In this document: positions 1 through 8,637 of the stretch, piece by piece
Numbering within the stretch: position 1 is the stretch's first letter
Layout: every line of letters begins with the position of its first letter
Assembly: GCA_033763935.1 (NCBI GenBank)
Contig: JANRJO010000100.1
Location: forward strand, 62,001-126,000
Reading direction: 5' to 3'
DNA from: DALYJJ01 sp033763935
GTDB lineage: Bacteria; Acidobacteriota; Terriglobia; Bryobacterales; Bryobacteraceae
Length of the DNA: 64,000 nucleotides
Translations under genes and position numbers: made by a program
The notes under the pieces: model-generated
The model's input: only the letters and a program-made list of their open reading frames with translations
Databases searched by the model: none
Told to the model about the DNA's origin: nothing

Positions 1-2
1 GC

Positions 3-617
3 CGCTATCTGCACTCCGAGGTCAGTACGCTGGATCGAATCAAGATTTTGCGAGACCTGCGGCGCGGCGAATTCGACGCACTGATCGGGGTGAACTTACT
101 CCGGGAGGGCCTGGACCTGCCGGAGGTCTCGATGGTGGCGGTGCTGGACGCCGACAAGGAAGGGTTCCTACGTTCGAGCGGTTCGCTCATCCAGACCATC
201 GGCCGCGCGGCACGCAACCTGAACGGCCGCGCCATCCTGTATGCGGACGTGATAACGGACAGCATGCGAAGGGCCCTCGACGAGACGGATCGCAGGCGGC
301 GGATCCAGGCGGAGTATAACCAGGTGAACGGCATCACTCCGCAGTCGATCATCAAGCCGATCGACATGAGCCTGGTGGCGATCGCCGAGGCGGACTATGT
401 GACGGTGCCGATCGAACCGGAAGATCCGGTGGAAGAGCTCACGCCGGAGCAGCGGGAGCGGTTCATGGCGGAACTCGAGACGCAGATGCGCGAGGCCGCG
501 AAACGGTTCGAATTTGAGAAAGCGGCGCAGTTGCGCGATCGATTGAAAGCGCTCAAACAACCGAGGTCGTATGAAGAAAGCACGGCCACTGGCGCTGGTG
601 GGAGCAGGACCCGCTGA
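3..617 (+). CDS. uvrB: UvrABC excinuclease subunit B, 3' part (5' end outside window)
   Basis: This is the C-terminal part of UvrB, the DNA-loading helicase-like subunit of nucleotide excision repair. It verifies damage delivered by UvrA and recruits UvrC. The frame is open from the window edge, so the gene begins upstream. The visible part carries the end of the second helicase domain, including the motif VI stretch QTIGRAARN and the preceding GVNLLREGLDLPEV segment. After a linker, a C-terminal UVR domain (RFEFEKAAQLRDRLKALK) contacts UvrC. The last 47 nt overlap the next gene in a different frame, which suggests co-transcription. Identification is secure; only the N-terminal ATPase half is unseen. 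Confidence 0.97.
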   Translation, partial: RYLHSEVSTLDRIKILRDLRRGEFDALIGVNLLREGLDLPEVSMVAVLDADKEGFLRSSGSLIQTIGRAARNLNGRAILYADVITDSMRRALDETDRRRRIQAEYNQVNGITPQSIIKPIDMSLVAIAEADYVTVPIEPEDPVEELTPEQRERFMAELETQMREAAKRFEFEKAAQLRDRLKALKQPRSYEESTATGAGGSRTR

Positions 618-1263
618 GGGTTTCAGCCTCGTCCGGCGGCCGGGAATCCTGATGCGGCTGGGGCCGGTGAAGTCGTCCTCGTACCGGCTGGCCAGCCGTA
701 TCGCCAACGCGCTTCGGCACGGCTTCGCTGTCCGCGAGTGCGACGACCTGGACGAGGCGGGCGTCATTCTCCTTTGTGCGCCCGACACTCAATTGAGCGA
801 GATCGTCGATGAGCTTGCGGCAAGCGGTCGCCCGTGGCGGGGTCGAACGGTCATCGTATGCGGCTCTGGTTCCGGAAGCGAAGTCCTCGCCCCGTTGGCC
901 CAGCAAGGCGCTGCGGTTGGGTCGGTTTGCCAGGTAGGGGAACTGACGCCCCCGCGCTATCTGGCGGAGGGCGACCGGCCCGCGCTCCGCGAGGTGCGCG
1001 GTCTGTTCACGGGGGATGGCAGCCGGTTGATCGAGATCAACAAGGGAATGAAAAGAGAGTGCATGTCGGTCTTCGCGAACCTGCCTCTCATGCTACCCTC
1101 GCTGATCGATGACAGTATCCGGCGGCTTGCAGGCGCCGGCCTCGACAAGCAGACAGCAGCACCGATCATCGAACGGCTGCTGATGTCGTCCGTACGCGGG
1201 TGTTTCAAGGGCAGCCGGCGGACGAAACGAATCGGGACGAATGCGCTGGCTGCCCGAAGCTAG
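571..1263 (+). CDS. Rossmann-like DUF2520 family protein
   Basis: A 230-residue protein with an N-terminal nucleotide-binding-like beta-alpha-beta region and the DUF2520-type pattern: a VILLCAPDTQLSEIVDEL strand/helix, then VIVCGSGSGSEVLAPLAQQGA, then a GELTPPRYLAEGD segment. The C-terminal half is helical, as in the 6-phosphogluconate dehydrogenase-like C-terminal fold. Family members resemble ketopantoate reductase or P5C reductase folds, but their reaction is not established. It is shorter than typical members (about 280-300 residues), and the first glycine-rich turn (VGAGPAEG) is atypical. It starts inside the 3' end of uvrB, so the two are probably translationally coupled. The function is unknown; only the fold assignment is inferred. 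Confidence 0.75.
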   Translation: MKKARPLALVGAGPAEGFSLVRRPGILMRLGPVKSSSYRLASRIANALRHGFAVRECDDLDEAGVILLCAPDTQLSEIVDELAASGRPWRGRTVIVCGSGSGSEVLAPLAQQGAAVGSVCQVGELTPPRYLAEGDRPALREVRGLFTGDGSRLIEINKGMKRECMSVFANLPLMLPSLIDDSIRRLAGAGLDKQTAAPIIERLLMSSVRGCFKGSRRTKRIGTNALAARS

Positions 1264-1391
1264 TTCGGCCGGTCTTTCTTCTCTTTCTGCCGAAGCGATT
1301 CATCGATCGTTTCTTCGTCGCCCTCGGCAGGCTCCACCGGTGGCGTGGGGCGCTCTTCCTTGTCTCGCTGCGTGTTCTTCTGGTCAGCCAT
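1260..1391 (-). CDS. Small charged hypothetical protein (43 aa)
   Basis: A 43-codon frame beginning ATG GCT GAC CAG, with a purine-rich AAAGAGAG about 10 nt upstream. The product is almost entirely charged and polar (MADQKNTQRDKEERPTPPVE at the N-terminus, RQKEKKDRPN at the C-terminus). It is predicted disordered and has no membrane segment. It lies 14 nt after the stop of glf on the same strand. Its stop overlaps that of the convergent DUF2520 gene by 3 nt. It resembles the short lysine/glutamate-rich proteins often left unannotated. No function can be assigned, and coding status rests on the start context and the tight packing. Confidence 0.5.
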   Translation of the reverse strand: MADQKNTQRDKEERPTPPVEPAEGDEETIDESLRQKEKKDRPN

Positions 1392-1405
1392 AGTCGTCAC
1401 TCTCT

Positions 1406-2515
1406 TTACGAAGCCTTGCGTTCGGCGCCCATCATGCGACTTACCGTCGTGAGTGCCTGGGCGACGATCTGATCCATGTTGTAGTAGCGGTATGTGGCCA
1501 GGCGGCCGACGAAGTGTACGCCGGGGGTGGCGGCGGCAAGCGCCTCGTACCGCTTGTAGAGTTCGTGGTTCTCGGGGCGAGGGACGGGATAGTAAGGGTC
1601 GCCTTCCGCTCTCGGATACTCGAAGACGATGCTCGTCTTGCGGTGCTCCTGGCCCGTCAGGTACTTGAACTCCGTGACGCGCGTGTAGGCGTGCTCGTTG
1701 GGGTAGTTGATGACCGGAGCGGACTGATAGCGCTCCTGATCGACGGTCTTATGCTCGAAATGCAGCGAGCGGTAAGGCAGCTTGCCGAAGCGGAACTCGA
1801 AGAACTCGTCGATGGGACCGGAGTAGACGACCTCGCGGTGCGGAACCCAGCGGCGCACTTCACGAAAATCGGCATTCAGCAGGATCTGAATGTTGTCATG
1901 GTCGAGCATGTTCTCGAACATGCGAGTGTAGCCGTGCCGGGGCATGGATTGATACGTGTCGCCGAAGTAGCGGTCGTCGGAGTTGAAGCGCACCGGAATG
2001 CGGCCGGCGACGGAACTGTCGAGCTGCGAGGGATCGAGGCCCCACTGTTTGCGAGTGTAGCCTCGGAACATCAGTTCGTACAGGTGGCGCCCGACCTTAC
2101 TGACGACGACGTCTTCGGACGTGCGAATACGCTCGCGGGGCTCGGCGAGCGACGCGAGGAAGGTCTCGACCTCGGAATCAGTGGCGAGATGGCGGCCGTA
2201 GATGGCATTCACCGTTTCGCGGTTAATGGGCACGGGGACGAGCTTTCCTTCTACGCATGCCTTCACGCGGTGCTCGTAGGGCCGCCATTCCGTGAACTGC
2301 GAGAGGTAGTCGAAGACCTGCTGCGAGTTGGTGTGGAAGATATGCGGGCCGTATCTATGCACCAGGACGCCGGCGCTGTCGGAGTGGTCGTAGGCGTTGC
2401 CGCCGATATGCGGGCGGCGATCGCAGATCAGCACCCGCTTGCCATGAACCCTCGCCAGCCGCTCTGCAATTACACTTCCGGCAAAGCCGGCTCCTGCAAT
2501 GAGGTAGTCGAACAT
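1406..2515 (-). CDS. glf: UDP-galactopyranose mutase
   Basis: A 369-residue flavoenzyme that interconverts UDP-galactopyranose and UDP-galactofuranose, supplying Galf for surface glycans. The N-terminal FAD-binding motif GAGFAGSVIAE lies at residues 8-18, followed by ICDRRPHIGGNAYD. The diagnostic RYGPHIFHT segment is at residues 54-62, and the substrate-binding motifs YTRKQWGLDP and FEYPRAEGDPYYPVPRPEN are present. The C-terminus has FVGRLATYRYYNMDQIVAQAL, the second FAD contact region. Length and motif order match the bacterial family. No galactofuranosyltransferase is adjacent, so the glycan it serves cannot be read from context. The small charged-protein gene follows on the same strand. 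Confidence 0.96.
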   Translation of the reverse strand: MFDYLIAGAGFAGSVIAERLARVHGKRVLICDRRPHIGGNAYDHSDSAGVLVHRYGPHIFHTNSQQVFDYLSQFTEWRPYEHRVKACVEGKLVPVPINRETVNAIYGRHLATDSEVETFLASLAEPRERIRTSEDVVVSKVGRHLYELMFRGYTRKQWGLDPSQLDSSVAGRIPVRFNSDDRYFGDTYQSMPRHGYTRMFENMLDHDNIQILLNADFREVRRWVPHREVVYSGPIDEFFEFRFGKLPYRSLHFEHKTVDQERYQSAPVINYPNEHAYTRVTEFKYLTGQEHRKTSIVFEYPRAEGDPYYPVPRPENHELYKRYEALAAATPGVHFVGRLATYRYYNMDQIVAQALTTVSRMMGAERKAS

Positions 2516-2666
2516 GGTGACCCCGTATGTAGATGTGAACGACGAACGGGGGTCCGGGAGGAAGGGTTCAGGAGTGAGGACCGCGCCGCTCCGAAAGTAG
2601 GATTGTGCGGCGCATGTATACGTTTCAGGAGGAAAGGGCGAGCGTCAGCGCGCCCGCCCCGTCACT

Positions 2667-3752
2667 CTACTTCGTCGCTTTGACGAGTTCGTGCTCCACT
2701 TGCTTGAAGCCGGCGGGAACGCTGAGGCGGGACGCGTCCACCGGATTCTGCGAGAAGGAGGTGAGTTCCGTGTGCATCTCGAGCATCACGGCCTGCCCTT
2801 GCGGCGGCGCGTTCTGACCCGCGGGCGGTTGCTGCTGTTGCTGCTGCTCCTGTTGTTGCTGGTTTCGCCGGCGGCCGAAGCCTCCCAGTCCACCTGCCAG
2901 TCCGCCCAGACGTCCGAGCCGTCCGCCAACACCGCTGGCAGCAGCGCCAACCGCCGCATCGCCCGCGGCATTCCCTGCCGCCTGACCCGCCGCTTCGCCA
3001 ACCGTGGGGCCCGATGGAGCCGGAGGAGCGTCGGGCGAAGGAGGTTCGATATTGCCGTCTGCCCCAACCATGCCCATGCGCATCAGTTGCAGCACCGGCA
3101 CGCCGTCCAGCTTGGCGGACTCCTTCATCATCTGAGCCATGCCGCGCTGCATGCCCGGCTGCGCGCGGAACATGCCGGTGGCGCCGGGCGACCAGGCCAC
3201 CTTCTGCGCCATCTTCATCGACAGGTTGCGCACCTCCTCATAACCCGGGAAATTCTTCGCGATCCACATACTGGAGACAAAGGCCATGCTGCCCTTCTGC
3301 CCCGACTGCTGGTCGGTAGCCTCCATACGAACGGTCATGATGACTTCACGCGTGTCCATGCCGGAGATAGCACGCGTCTTGCCGGTCTCCTTGACGTCCA
3401 TCTTGAAGTCCATGTTGCCACGGGAGTCCTTGCTCATCTTCTGCGCCATCTTGTCCATCGCCTCCGCCATCTGAGCGAAGGTGATCACCGAGTACTGCTT
3501 CTTGCCGTAGTCGATCATCGTGATGGTTTCGGCGTCGACGTCGACAATGCTCGCGGTATCCCCCATGAGGGTTGCCATGCGATTGCCCTTCACCAGCACG
3601 GTGTGCGAAGTGGGCTTGCCGCCGCCGAACGTCCGCATGACGCCGGCCATCGCCCCGCCTGCGATCTTCGTGGTCTGCTCGTAACTGAAATCGGCGCGCA
3701 GTCCGGTGGTAGCCAGGACCAGCGCACCCGCGCAGACAACTGCTCGTTTCAT
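2667..3752 (-). CDS. Secreted DUF4412-like protein with Gln-rich tail
   Basis: A 361-residue exported protein. The start is placed at ATG 3752 because GGAAGGAG lies 6 nt upstream and the signal peptide (MKRAVVCAGALVLATTGLRA) follows directly; an ATG 21 nt upstream has no such context. The mature part resembles the DUF4412 domain of outer-membrane or periplasmic proteins (residues about 25-210, with repeated Met-rich helices around the MAEAMDKMAQKMSKD segment). A low-complexity region from about residue 230 contains Ala/Gly repeats, then RRRNQQQQEQQQQQQPP. The last 30 residues return to ordinary composition. The function is unknown. It is divergent from the PH-domain gene with a 53-bp gap holding both promoters. 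Confidence 0.7.
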   Translation of the reverse strand: MKRAVVCAGALVLATTGLRADFSYEQTTKIAGGAMAGVMRTFGGGKPTSHTVLVKGNRMATLMGDTASIVDVDAETITMIDYGKKQYSVITFAQMAEAMDKMAQKMSKDSRGNMDFKMDVKETGKTRAISGMDTREVIMTVRMEATDQQSGQKGSMAFVSSMWIAKNFPGYEEVRNLSMKMAQKVAWSPGATGMFRAQPGMQRGMAQMMKESAKLDGVPVLQLMRMGMVGADGNIEPPSPDAPPAPSGPTVGEAAGQAAGNAAGDAAVGAAASGVGGRLGRLGGLAGGLGGFGRRRNQQQQEQQQQQQPPAGQNAPPQGQAVMLEMHTELTSFSQNPVDASRLSVPAGFKQVEHELVKATK

Positions 3753-3805
3753 GGTTGCTCCTTCCCGTGCCATAGTACGATATTGCTGTTTGCGAGGAAA
3801 CAGGG

Positions 3806-4255
3806 ATGAATGCCTTAGTGGTGCGGCCGAGCGTGAAGCACGTCATTGCCAAGTATTGTTTTTGCGGAATCCTGGTGGTGCTGGCGCTCGTCGCCTACGC
3901 GCAGTACCCGCGGACGGTCCCCGCATGGTTGCCGGCGGTGCCCGCCGCGCTCTTCCTATGGCCGCTCTCTCAGCACATTGCCCGGCAGTTCACGAAGGTG
4001 ACGGTGGAGGGTGGCAGGCTGCGTTTTGAGACGGGCATGCTGTCCAAGTCCACGCGCACCATGGATCTCGCGAAGATCCAGGATGTGCGCGTGGACCAGT
4101 CGATCGGACAGCGGATCTTGGGTGTAGGAATGTTGAGCCTGGAAACGGCCGGGGAGACCAGCCGGCTCGCGATCGAGAACATTGATGACCCACAGGATGT
4201 AGCGGATCGGATTCTGACGGCAGCGAAAGGCAACGCCAAGGGGGCGGGGGCCTGA
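3806..4255 (+). CDS. PH domain-like membrane protein (bPH2/YdbS type)
   Basis: A 149-residue protein with two closely spaced hydrophobic segments (about residues 16-32 and 38-53), then a bacterial PH-like beta domain. The stretch FETGMLSKSTRTMDLAKIQDVRVDQSIGQRILGVG is typical of the YdbS/YdbT-like bPH2 family (initial residues at about 76), and it ends in the usual LENIDDPQDVADRIL-like helix. A GAGGA ribosome binding site precedes ATG 3806. The gene ends in a TGATG overlap with the SDR gene, indicating an operon. The family is membrane-associated and of unknown biochemical role. Confidence 0.85.
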   Translation: MNALVVRPSVKHVIAKYCFCGILVVLALVAYAQYPRTVPAWLPAVPAALFLWPLSQHIARQFTKVTVEGGRLRFETGMLSKSTRTMDLAKIQDVRVDQSIGQRILGVGMLSLETAGETSRLAIENIDDPQDVADRILTAAKGNAKGAGA

Positions 4256-5004
4256 TGCCGCTTCGGAACCGGGTTGCACTGATTACGGGAGGCAGTAAGG
4301 GCCTCGGCAGGGCGATGGCAAAGGCGCTGGGCGCCGCGGGGGCGAAGATCGCGCTCGTTTCACGCAAAGAGGCCGAACTGGCGGCCGCCGCGATTGAGTT
4401 GCGCGACGCGGGCATTGACGCCGAATGGTTCGCGGCGGACGTCACCGATGAGGCGCGGGTGGCGGAGTTGGAGGCGGCGGTGCGAGCGCGCTTCGGCCCC
4501 GTGCAGATTCTCATCAACAACGCCGGCATGAACAATCGGAAGTTGCTGCCCGATTACTCGCTGGCGGAATGGCGCGAGGTGATGGACACCAACCTTACCA
4601 GCGTGTTCCTGATGTGCCGCGCATTTATCCCCCACATGAAGGGCACCGGCTACGGGCGGGTCATTAACATGACCTCGATCATGGGGCACGTGTCGCTGCC
4701 CATGCGTTCCGCATACTCGGCCAGCAAGGCTGGGTTGATGGGGCTGACGAAGGCTTTGGCGCTGGAGGTGGCCGCCGATGGGATCACCGTCGTAGGCATC
4801 AGTCCGGGCTTTCATGCCACCGAGATGAACACCGTGCTGGTGCAGGACCCCGAGTTCAACCGGCAGTTGAAGGAGAAAGTAGCAGTAGGACGGTGGGGGC
4901 GGATTGAGGACATCGGTCAATTGGCCGTATTCCTTTGCTCGGAGGGCGCGTCGTATATAACCGGAACCGACATTGTCGTCGATGGGGGGTATACGGCCCT
5001 TTGA
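4255..5004 (+). CDS. SDR family NAD(P)-dependent oxidoreductase (FabG-like)
   Basis: A 249-residue classical short-chain dehydrogenase. The cofactor motif TGGSKGLG is at residues 11-18, NNAG at 88-91, the catalytic Ser at 141 in MTSIMG, and Tyr154/Lys158 in YSASK. The C-terminal EGASYITGTDIVVDGGY is the usual closing motif of the family. Members reduce or oxidise alcohols, ketoacyl groups and sugars; the substrate here is not evident. Neighbouring a sugar-binding lipoprotein, it could act on a sugar or polyol, which is inference only. The start shares TGATG with the upstream PH gene, and its TGA overlaps the TTG start of the next gene. Confidence 0.94.
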   Translation: MPLRNRVALITGGSKGLGRAMAKALGAAGAKIALVSRKEAELAAAAIELRDAGIDAEWFAADVTDEARVAELEAAVRARFGPVQILINNAGMNNRKLLPDYSLAEWREVMDTNLTSVFLMCRAFIPHMKGTGYGRVINMTSIMGHVSLPMRSAYSASKAGLMGLTKALALEVAADGITVVGISPGFHATEMNTVLVQDPEFNRQLKEKVAVGRWGRIEDIGQLAVFLCSEGASYITGTDIVVDGGYTAL

Positions 5005-5954
5005 ACCGCCGCTCGTTTGTGTTCGTTTCGCTGGCCGCAGCGGCCTGCCAGCGGAATCGCAAGAAAGTCATCGCCGTCATTCCGAAAGCGACCTCGCACA
5101 TGTTCTGGCTCTCGGTGCAGGCCGGCGCAATGGCCGCGGCCGAGGAGTTGAACGTGGAGGTGCTCTGGAACGGGCCGGCGCAAGAGACCGAGTACAGCCG
5201 GCAGATCCAGATCGTCGATTCGATGGCGGCGCGGCGCGTGGACGGGCTGGCGATCGCAGCGACCGAACGCAAAGCGCTTGTGCAATCGGTCGAGCGCGTA
5301 TTCGATTCCGGCATTCCCGTGAGCGTGTTCGATAGCGGCCTCGACACGGAGAAGTATACGAGCTGGGTGGCGACAGATAACGTGGAGGGTGGACGCTTGG
5401 GAGCGCGGACCCTCGCCGGACTCTTGAAGGGAAAGGGCAGGGTCGGCGTTGTGATGCATGCTCCGGGAAGCGTCTCCACAGGCGACCGCGAGAAGGGCTT
5501 TGAAGAGGCCATAGCAGCCGAATTCAAGGGCATTCAGGTGGTGGCGCGACAGTTCGGGCAGTCCGATCGTGCGCGGGCACGCGCGGCCACTGAGAACATT
5601 CTCACGGCGTTCCCTTCGCTGGACGGGCTGTTCTGTTCGTCGGAGCCGAGCACGGTGGGCGCGGCGCTGGCAGTGAAGAGCCGCGAGCTCTCGGGGAAGG
5701 TGAAGATCGTCGGCTTCGACGCGGCGGACTCGATGGTGGAGGATCTGCGCGGGGGCACCATTGATGCGCTCATCGTGCAGGACCCCTTTAAGATCGGTTA
5801 CGAGGCCGTCCATACCCTGGTGCAGAAGTTGAACGGCAAGACACCGCCGCGGCGCCTGGATCTGCAAGCGCGCGCCGTGCGGCGCGAGGACCTCAACAAC
5901 CCGGACGTGCGGCAGTTGCTTTCGCCGGACGTGAAGCGATACCTGAACAAGTAG
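5001..5954 (+). CDS. Sugar ABC transporter substrate-binding lipoprotein (LacI/RbsB fold)
   Basis: A 317-residue periplasmic-binding-protein type 1. The start is taken as TTG 5001, overlapping the SDR stop as TTGA. It gives a short signal peptide ending in a lipobox-like LAAAAC (Cys about residue 17), whereas an upstream in-frame start would destroy the signal. The mature protein has the RbsB pattern: VIAVIPKATSHMFWLSVQAGA, then IQIVDSMAARRVDGLAIAAT, the hinge strand VGVVMHAPGSVSTGDREKGF, LDGLFCSSEPSTVGAA, and IVGFDAADSMVEDLRGG. It should capture a sugar for an ABC importer, but no permease or ATPase gene is adjacent. An MFS transporter follows 3 nt later. Confidence 0.9.
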   Translation: MNRRSFVFVSLAAAACQRNRKKVIAVIPKATSHMFWLSVQAGAMAAAEELNVEVLWNGPAQETEYSRQIQIVDSMAARRVDGLAIAATERKALVQSVERVFDSGIPVSVFDSGLDTEKYTSWVATDNVEGGRLGARTLAGLLKGKGRVGVVMHAPGSVSTGDREKGFEEAIAAEFKGIQVVARQFGQSDRARARAATENILTAFPSLDGLFCSSEPSTVGAALAVKSRELSGKVKIVGFDAADSMVEDLRGGTIDALIVQDPFKIGYEAVHTLVQKLNGKTPPRRLDLQARAVRREDLNNPDVRQLLSPDVKRYLNK

Positions 5955-5957
5955 CCG

Positions 5958-7217
5958 ATGAAACTGACACTGGGCAATCTGCGCGAGGGCTTCAGCCCCG
6001 TCTTCTGGGTGGCGAATACAGTTGAGTTGTTCGAGCGGCTGGCGTTCTACGGCTCGAAAGCAGTGCTGGCGTATTACCTGGCGAACTCGATCGGGCTGGA
6101 CCTTGCGACCACGGGTTGGCTGCTGGGCATGTTTGCGGGGCTCATCTGGTCGTTACCCGTGCTGGCGGGCGTGGTGGTCGACCGCTATGGCTTCCGCGTA
6201 GCCCTGCTGGCTTGCTTCGCCATCTTCGCCCTGGGCTACTTCTCCGTCGGACTGGCCGGCATGCCGGAGGGCAAGCCGCTCGTCGACCGGATGGGTAAGA
6301 CAGGCTTCGTGGCGGCGGCGCTGATTCTGACGGCCATCGGCGGCTCGCTTATCAAGCCGAGCGTGGTGGGGACGGTCGAGCGGACGGCGATGCCGGATTT
6401 CCGCGCGCTGGGCTTCTCGATTTACTACGCGCTGGTGAATCTCGGCGGGGCGATGGGGCCGCTGCTGGCTTCCGGGATTCGGACGCGTTTCGGCTTCGAG
6501 TGGGTGTTCATGATGTCCGCGGCCGTGAGCGCGGCAATGTTCTTTGGCGTGCTGATCTTCTTCAAGGAGCCGCCAATGCCCGCCGGAATCGCCGCGCAGA
6601 GGCGGTCCTTCGGGAAACTGTTCCGGGATATGGGGCTGGTCTTCGCCAACTTTCGCTTCGTCAGCTTCCTGGTCATCTTCTCGGGCTTCTGGATCATGTT
6701 CTGGCAGGTGTTCTACTCGCTGCCCTTCTATGTGGACAAGGTGCTGAACTTTCCGCGATTCGAGATCATCGAGACCGTCGACGCGTGGACGATTATCGTG
6801 CTGAGTGTGCCCTTGACGGCGCTGGCGCGAAAGATGCCGGCGATGACCGCGATGGTGCTCGGCTTCGTGATCTCCAGTTCCTCCTGGTTCTTCCTGGTGG
6901 CGTCGCAGACGATCTGGGCCACCGTGCTTGGCATGGGGGTCTTTGCCGTAGGTGAGTCTCTCCAGAGCCCGCGCTTCTATGAGTACGTAGGGAGCCTGGC
7001 GCCGAAGGATCAGGTAGGGACGTACATGGGCTTTGCATTCCTGCCGATCGCGATCGGTTCATTCATTGCAGGCCGGCTCGCGACCTGGCTGGTGGAGCAC
7101 TACTTGAACCAGCCGGCGACGATGTGGACAATTGTGGCGTCGATCGGCTTTGTGACCGGTGCGCTGCTCTGGATTCACAGCCGGGTGTTTCAGGCGCGGC
7201 CGGTCACTTCAGAGTAG
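5958..7217 (+). CDS. MFS transporter, POT/peptide-transporter-like
   Basis: A 419-residue polytopic membrane protein with about 12 hydrophobic segments. The N-terminal region (FWVANTVELFERLAFYGSKAVL) matches the ERFxxYG-like pattern of proton-coupled oligopeptide transporters. The loop VVDRYGFRVALL is the MFS motif between TM2 and TM3, and a GGSLIKPSVVGTV segment corresponds to the POT TM4 region. It is likely a proton-driven symporter in the inner membrane; peptide as substrate is uncertain because the full PTR2 signature is not clear. It begins 3 nt after the binding-protein gene, so the PH / SDR / binding protein / MFS genes look like one operon. Its 3' end overlaps the convergent hydrolase gene by 14 nt. 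Confidence 0.85.
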   Translation: MKLTLGNLREGFSPVFWVANTVELFERLAFYGSKAVLAYYLANSIGLDLATTGWLLGMFAGLIWSLPVLAGVVVDRYGFRVALLACFAIFALGYFSVGLAGMPEGKPLVDRMGKTGFVAAALILTAIGGSLIKPSVVGTVERTAMPDFRALGFSIYYALVNLGGAMGPLLASGIRTRFGFEWVFMMSAAVSAAMFFGVLIFFKEPPMPAGIAAQRRSFGKLFRDMGLVFANFRFVSFLVIFSGFWIMFWQVFYSLPFYVDKVLNFPRFEIIETVDAWTIIVLSVPLTALARKMPAMTAMVLGFVISSSSWFFLVASQTIWATVLGMGVFAVGESLQSPRFYEYVGSLAPKDQVGTYMGFAFLPIAIGSFIAGRLATWLVEHYLNQPATMWTIVASIGFVTGALLWIHSRVFQARPVTSE

Positions 7218-8046
7218 CCACGAACTCCTCGAGCGAGCGGTTAAACTTTGCCGGGTCTTCCATCATGAGGAAGTGCCCGTAGCCATCCCACACTTCGTAC
7301 TTGCTGAGCTTCGGGAAAAGGGAACGGGTACGCTCTTCCGCCCCGGGCCGGTTAGAGGAGGGGACGACCACCGCAGCGGCAGGCACATCATAGGACTCCC
7401 CGGACTTCGGCCCGGGCATCTTGAACATCTCCTCGAACGCCGAGGCGCGCACGTGGTTCGGCGTGGCGATCATCTTGGATGCGATCTCCGCCTTCACCGC
7501 CGCGTTGGTCTTCTCCGAGTACATCGAAGCGACAAACTTCGCGGCCTGGTCCTTCCAATCTGCCCCGCGCCACACCGCTGAGAACTTCCCGGCCATCGCG
7601 TCCCACTGTTTGCGCTCGTCGGGGGTTGACTCGCCGGGCGGGATGAAGGAGTCGACCATGACGACGCCCTTTACCTTCGAGGGAAAGAGCCGTAGAAAAG
7701 TGATGGCGACCGGGCCGCCCATGCTGTGGCCAATGAGCACGCCCCGGTCGACACCCTCCTTCTTCATCACCGCCTCAATCGCGCGCGCGAAACGCTCCTG
7801 CGTGTAGGCGACTTCCGGTTTACCGCTCTCGCCGTGGCCAGGGAGGTCAATCAGCAGTGAACGGTACTTCTGGTAGACGGGAGCCTGGCCGCGCCAGAAG
7901 GTGAGGTCGCAGGTCCAACCATGGACGAAAACGAGGGCCTCCCTGCCCTTGCCGTAACTCTCGTAGTTGACGTGTACACCTTCGGAGACCGCTGTCGCGG
8001 CGAACAGCGCACGCGCCAGCAGAAGACCGGCTGCTAGCTTCGTCAT
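7204..8046 (-). CDS. Secreted alpha/beta hydrolase
   Basis: A 280-residue alpha/beta hydrolase starting at ATG 8046, which gives an N-terminal signal-like segment (MTKLAAGLLLARALFAATA). The oxyanion segment FVHGWTCDLTFW, the nucleophile elbow GHSMGG (Ser near residue 104), and the C-terminal histidine in WDGYGHFLMMEDP are all present. The Asp is not obvious by eye. The fold suits an esterase or C-C hydrolase acting in the periplasm. The substrate is unknown. It is convergent with the MFS gene (14-nt overlap), and its 5' end lies close behind the YceH-family gene on the same strand. Confidence 0.9.
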   Translation of the reverse strand: MTKLAAGLLLARALFAATAVSEGVHVNYESYGKGREALVFVHGWTCDLTFWRGQAPVYQKYRSLLIDLPGHGESGKPEVAYTQERFARAIEAVMKKEGVDRGVLIGHSMGGPVAITFLRLFPSKVKGVVMVDSFIPPGESTPDERKQWDAMAGKFSAVWRGADWKDQAAKFVASMYSEKTNAAVKAEIASKMIATPNHVRASAFEEMFKMPGPKSGESYDVPAAAVVVPSSNRPGAEERTRSLFPKLSKYEVWDGYGHFLMMEDPAKFNRSLEEFVATLK

Positions 8047-8080
8047 AGCGGCCCCAGTATATCGCCTGGGCGGCGGCCCT

Positions 8081-8575
8081 TCAGTGCCCGAGGAGATGCG
8101 CCCAGCGGGCCTCACGAGTGCCCGGCTCCCGAGGCAGCAGGATTACTCGCGGCGGTGCTGTCTCCGCCAGTTTGCGTAGCACGGACTCCACCTCTTCGAG
8201 GTCGCTGAAGCCGTGCAACCGCTCCGCGCGGCTTCGCAACTCTCCCGGCGTCTGCGGGCCGCGGAGCATCAACTCGCACAACAAAGCCGCCTCCCGCCGC
8301 CCCAGGTTTAGCGCCTCGGTCAGACGCTGCCCGTGCTTGGGAACGCGGTGGCCCGGGCCGGAGAGCTCGAATGCCAATCCTCGCCGGCGCAGGCGCTCCA
8401 GCGCCCCGGCGACGGCCTGCTCGGCAAGGCTGGTGACAGGCTCCCGGTTGGACTTCTGGTTGCAAGCGTTTACGAGCGCGTTCAGTGTCAGGGGATAGTA
8501 TTCCGGTGTGGCCATGTCCTTCTCGACGAGGGCGGCCAGAACGCGAATTTCAATAGGGTCGAGGTCCAGATCCAC
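8081..8575 (-). CDS. YceH-family protein (DUF480)
   Basis: A 164-residue member of the YceH/DUF480 family, a two-winged-helix protein. It opens with LDPIEIRVLAALVEKDMATPEYYPLTLNALVNACNQKSNR, the strongly conserved family start, followed by the second winged helix LCELMLRGPQTPGELRSRAERLHGF. The family is shorter here than in E. coli (about 215 residues), ending just after the ARWAHLLGH segment. No DNA target is known. It is 34 nt upstream of the hydrolase on the same strand, so the two may share a transcript. Confidence 0.93.
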   Translation of the reverse strand: MDLDLDPIEIRVLAALVEKDMATPEYYPLTLNALVNACNQKSNREPVTSLAEQAVAGALERLRRRGLAFELSGPGHRVPKHGQRLTEALNLGRREAALLCELMLRGPQTPGELRSRAERLHGFSDLEEVESVLRKLAETAPPRVILLPREPGTREARWAHLLGH

Positions 8576-8637
8576 AATGACGATCCTACCAGCGAATAAG
8601 TGTATTGCCCCAGACCGTTCTTGCCGATAGGAACTCT

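Noticed and set aside
1406..2515. glf as part of an exopolysaccharide or O-antigen cluster
   Set aside because: Neighbours are uvrB, a DUF2520 protein and a DUF4412-like protein; no glycan genes lie within 15 kb.
2584..2614. GCGCCGC/GCGGCGC inverted repeat as terminator of the DUF4412-like gene
   Set aside because: The loop is long (about 17 nt), there is no T-run, and GC-rich 7-mers pair by chance often in this sequence.
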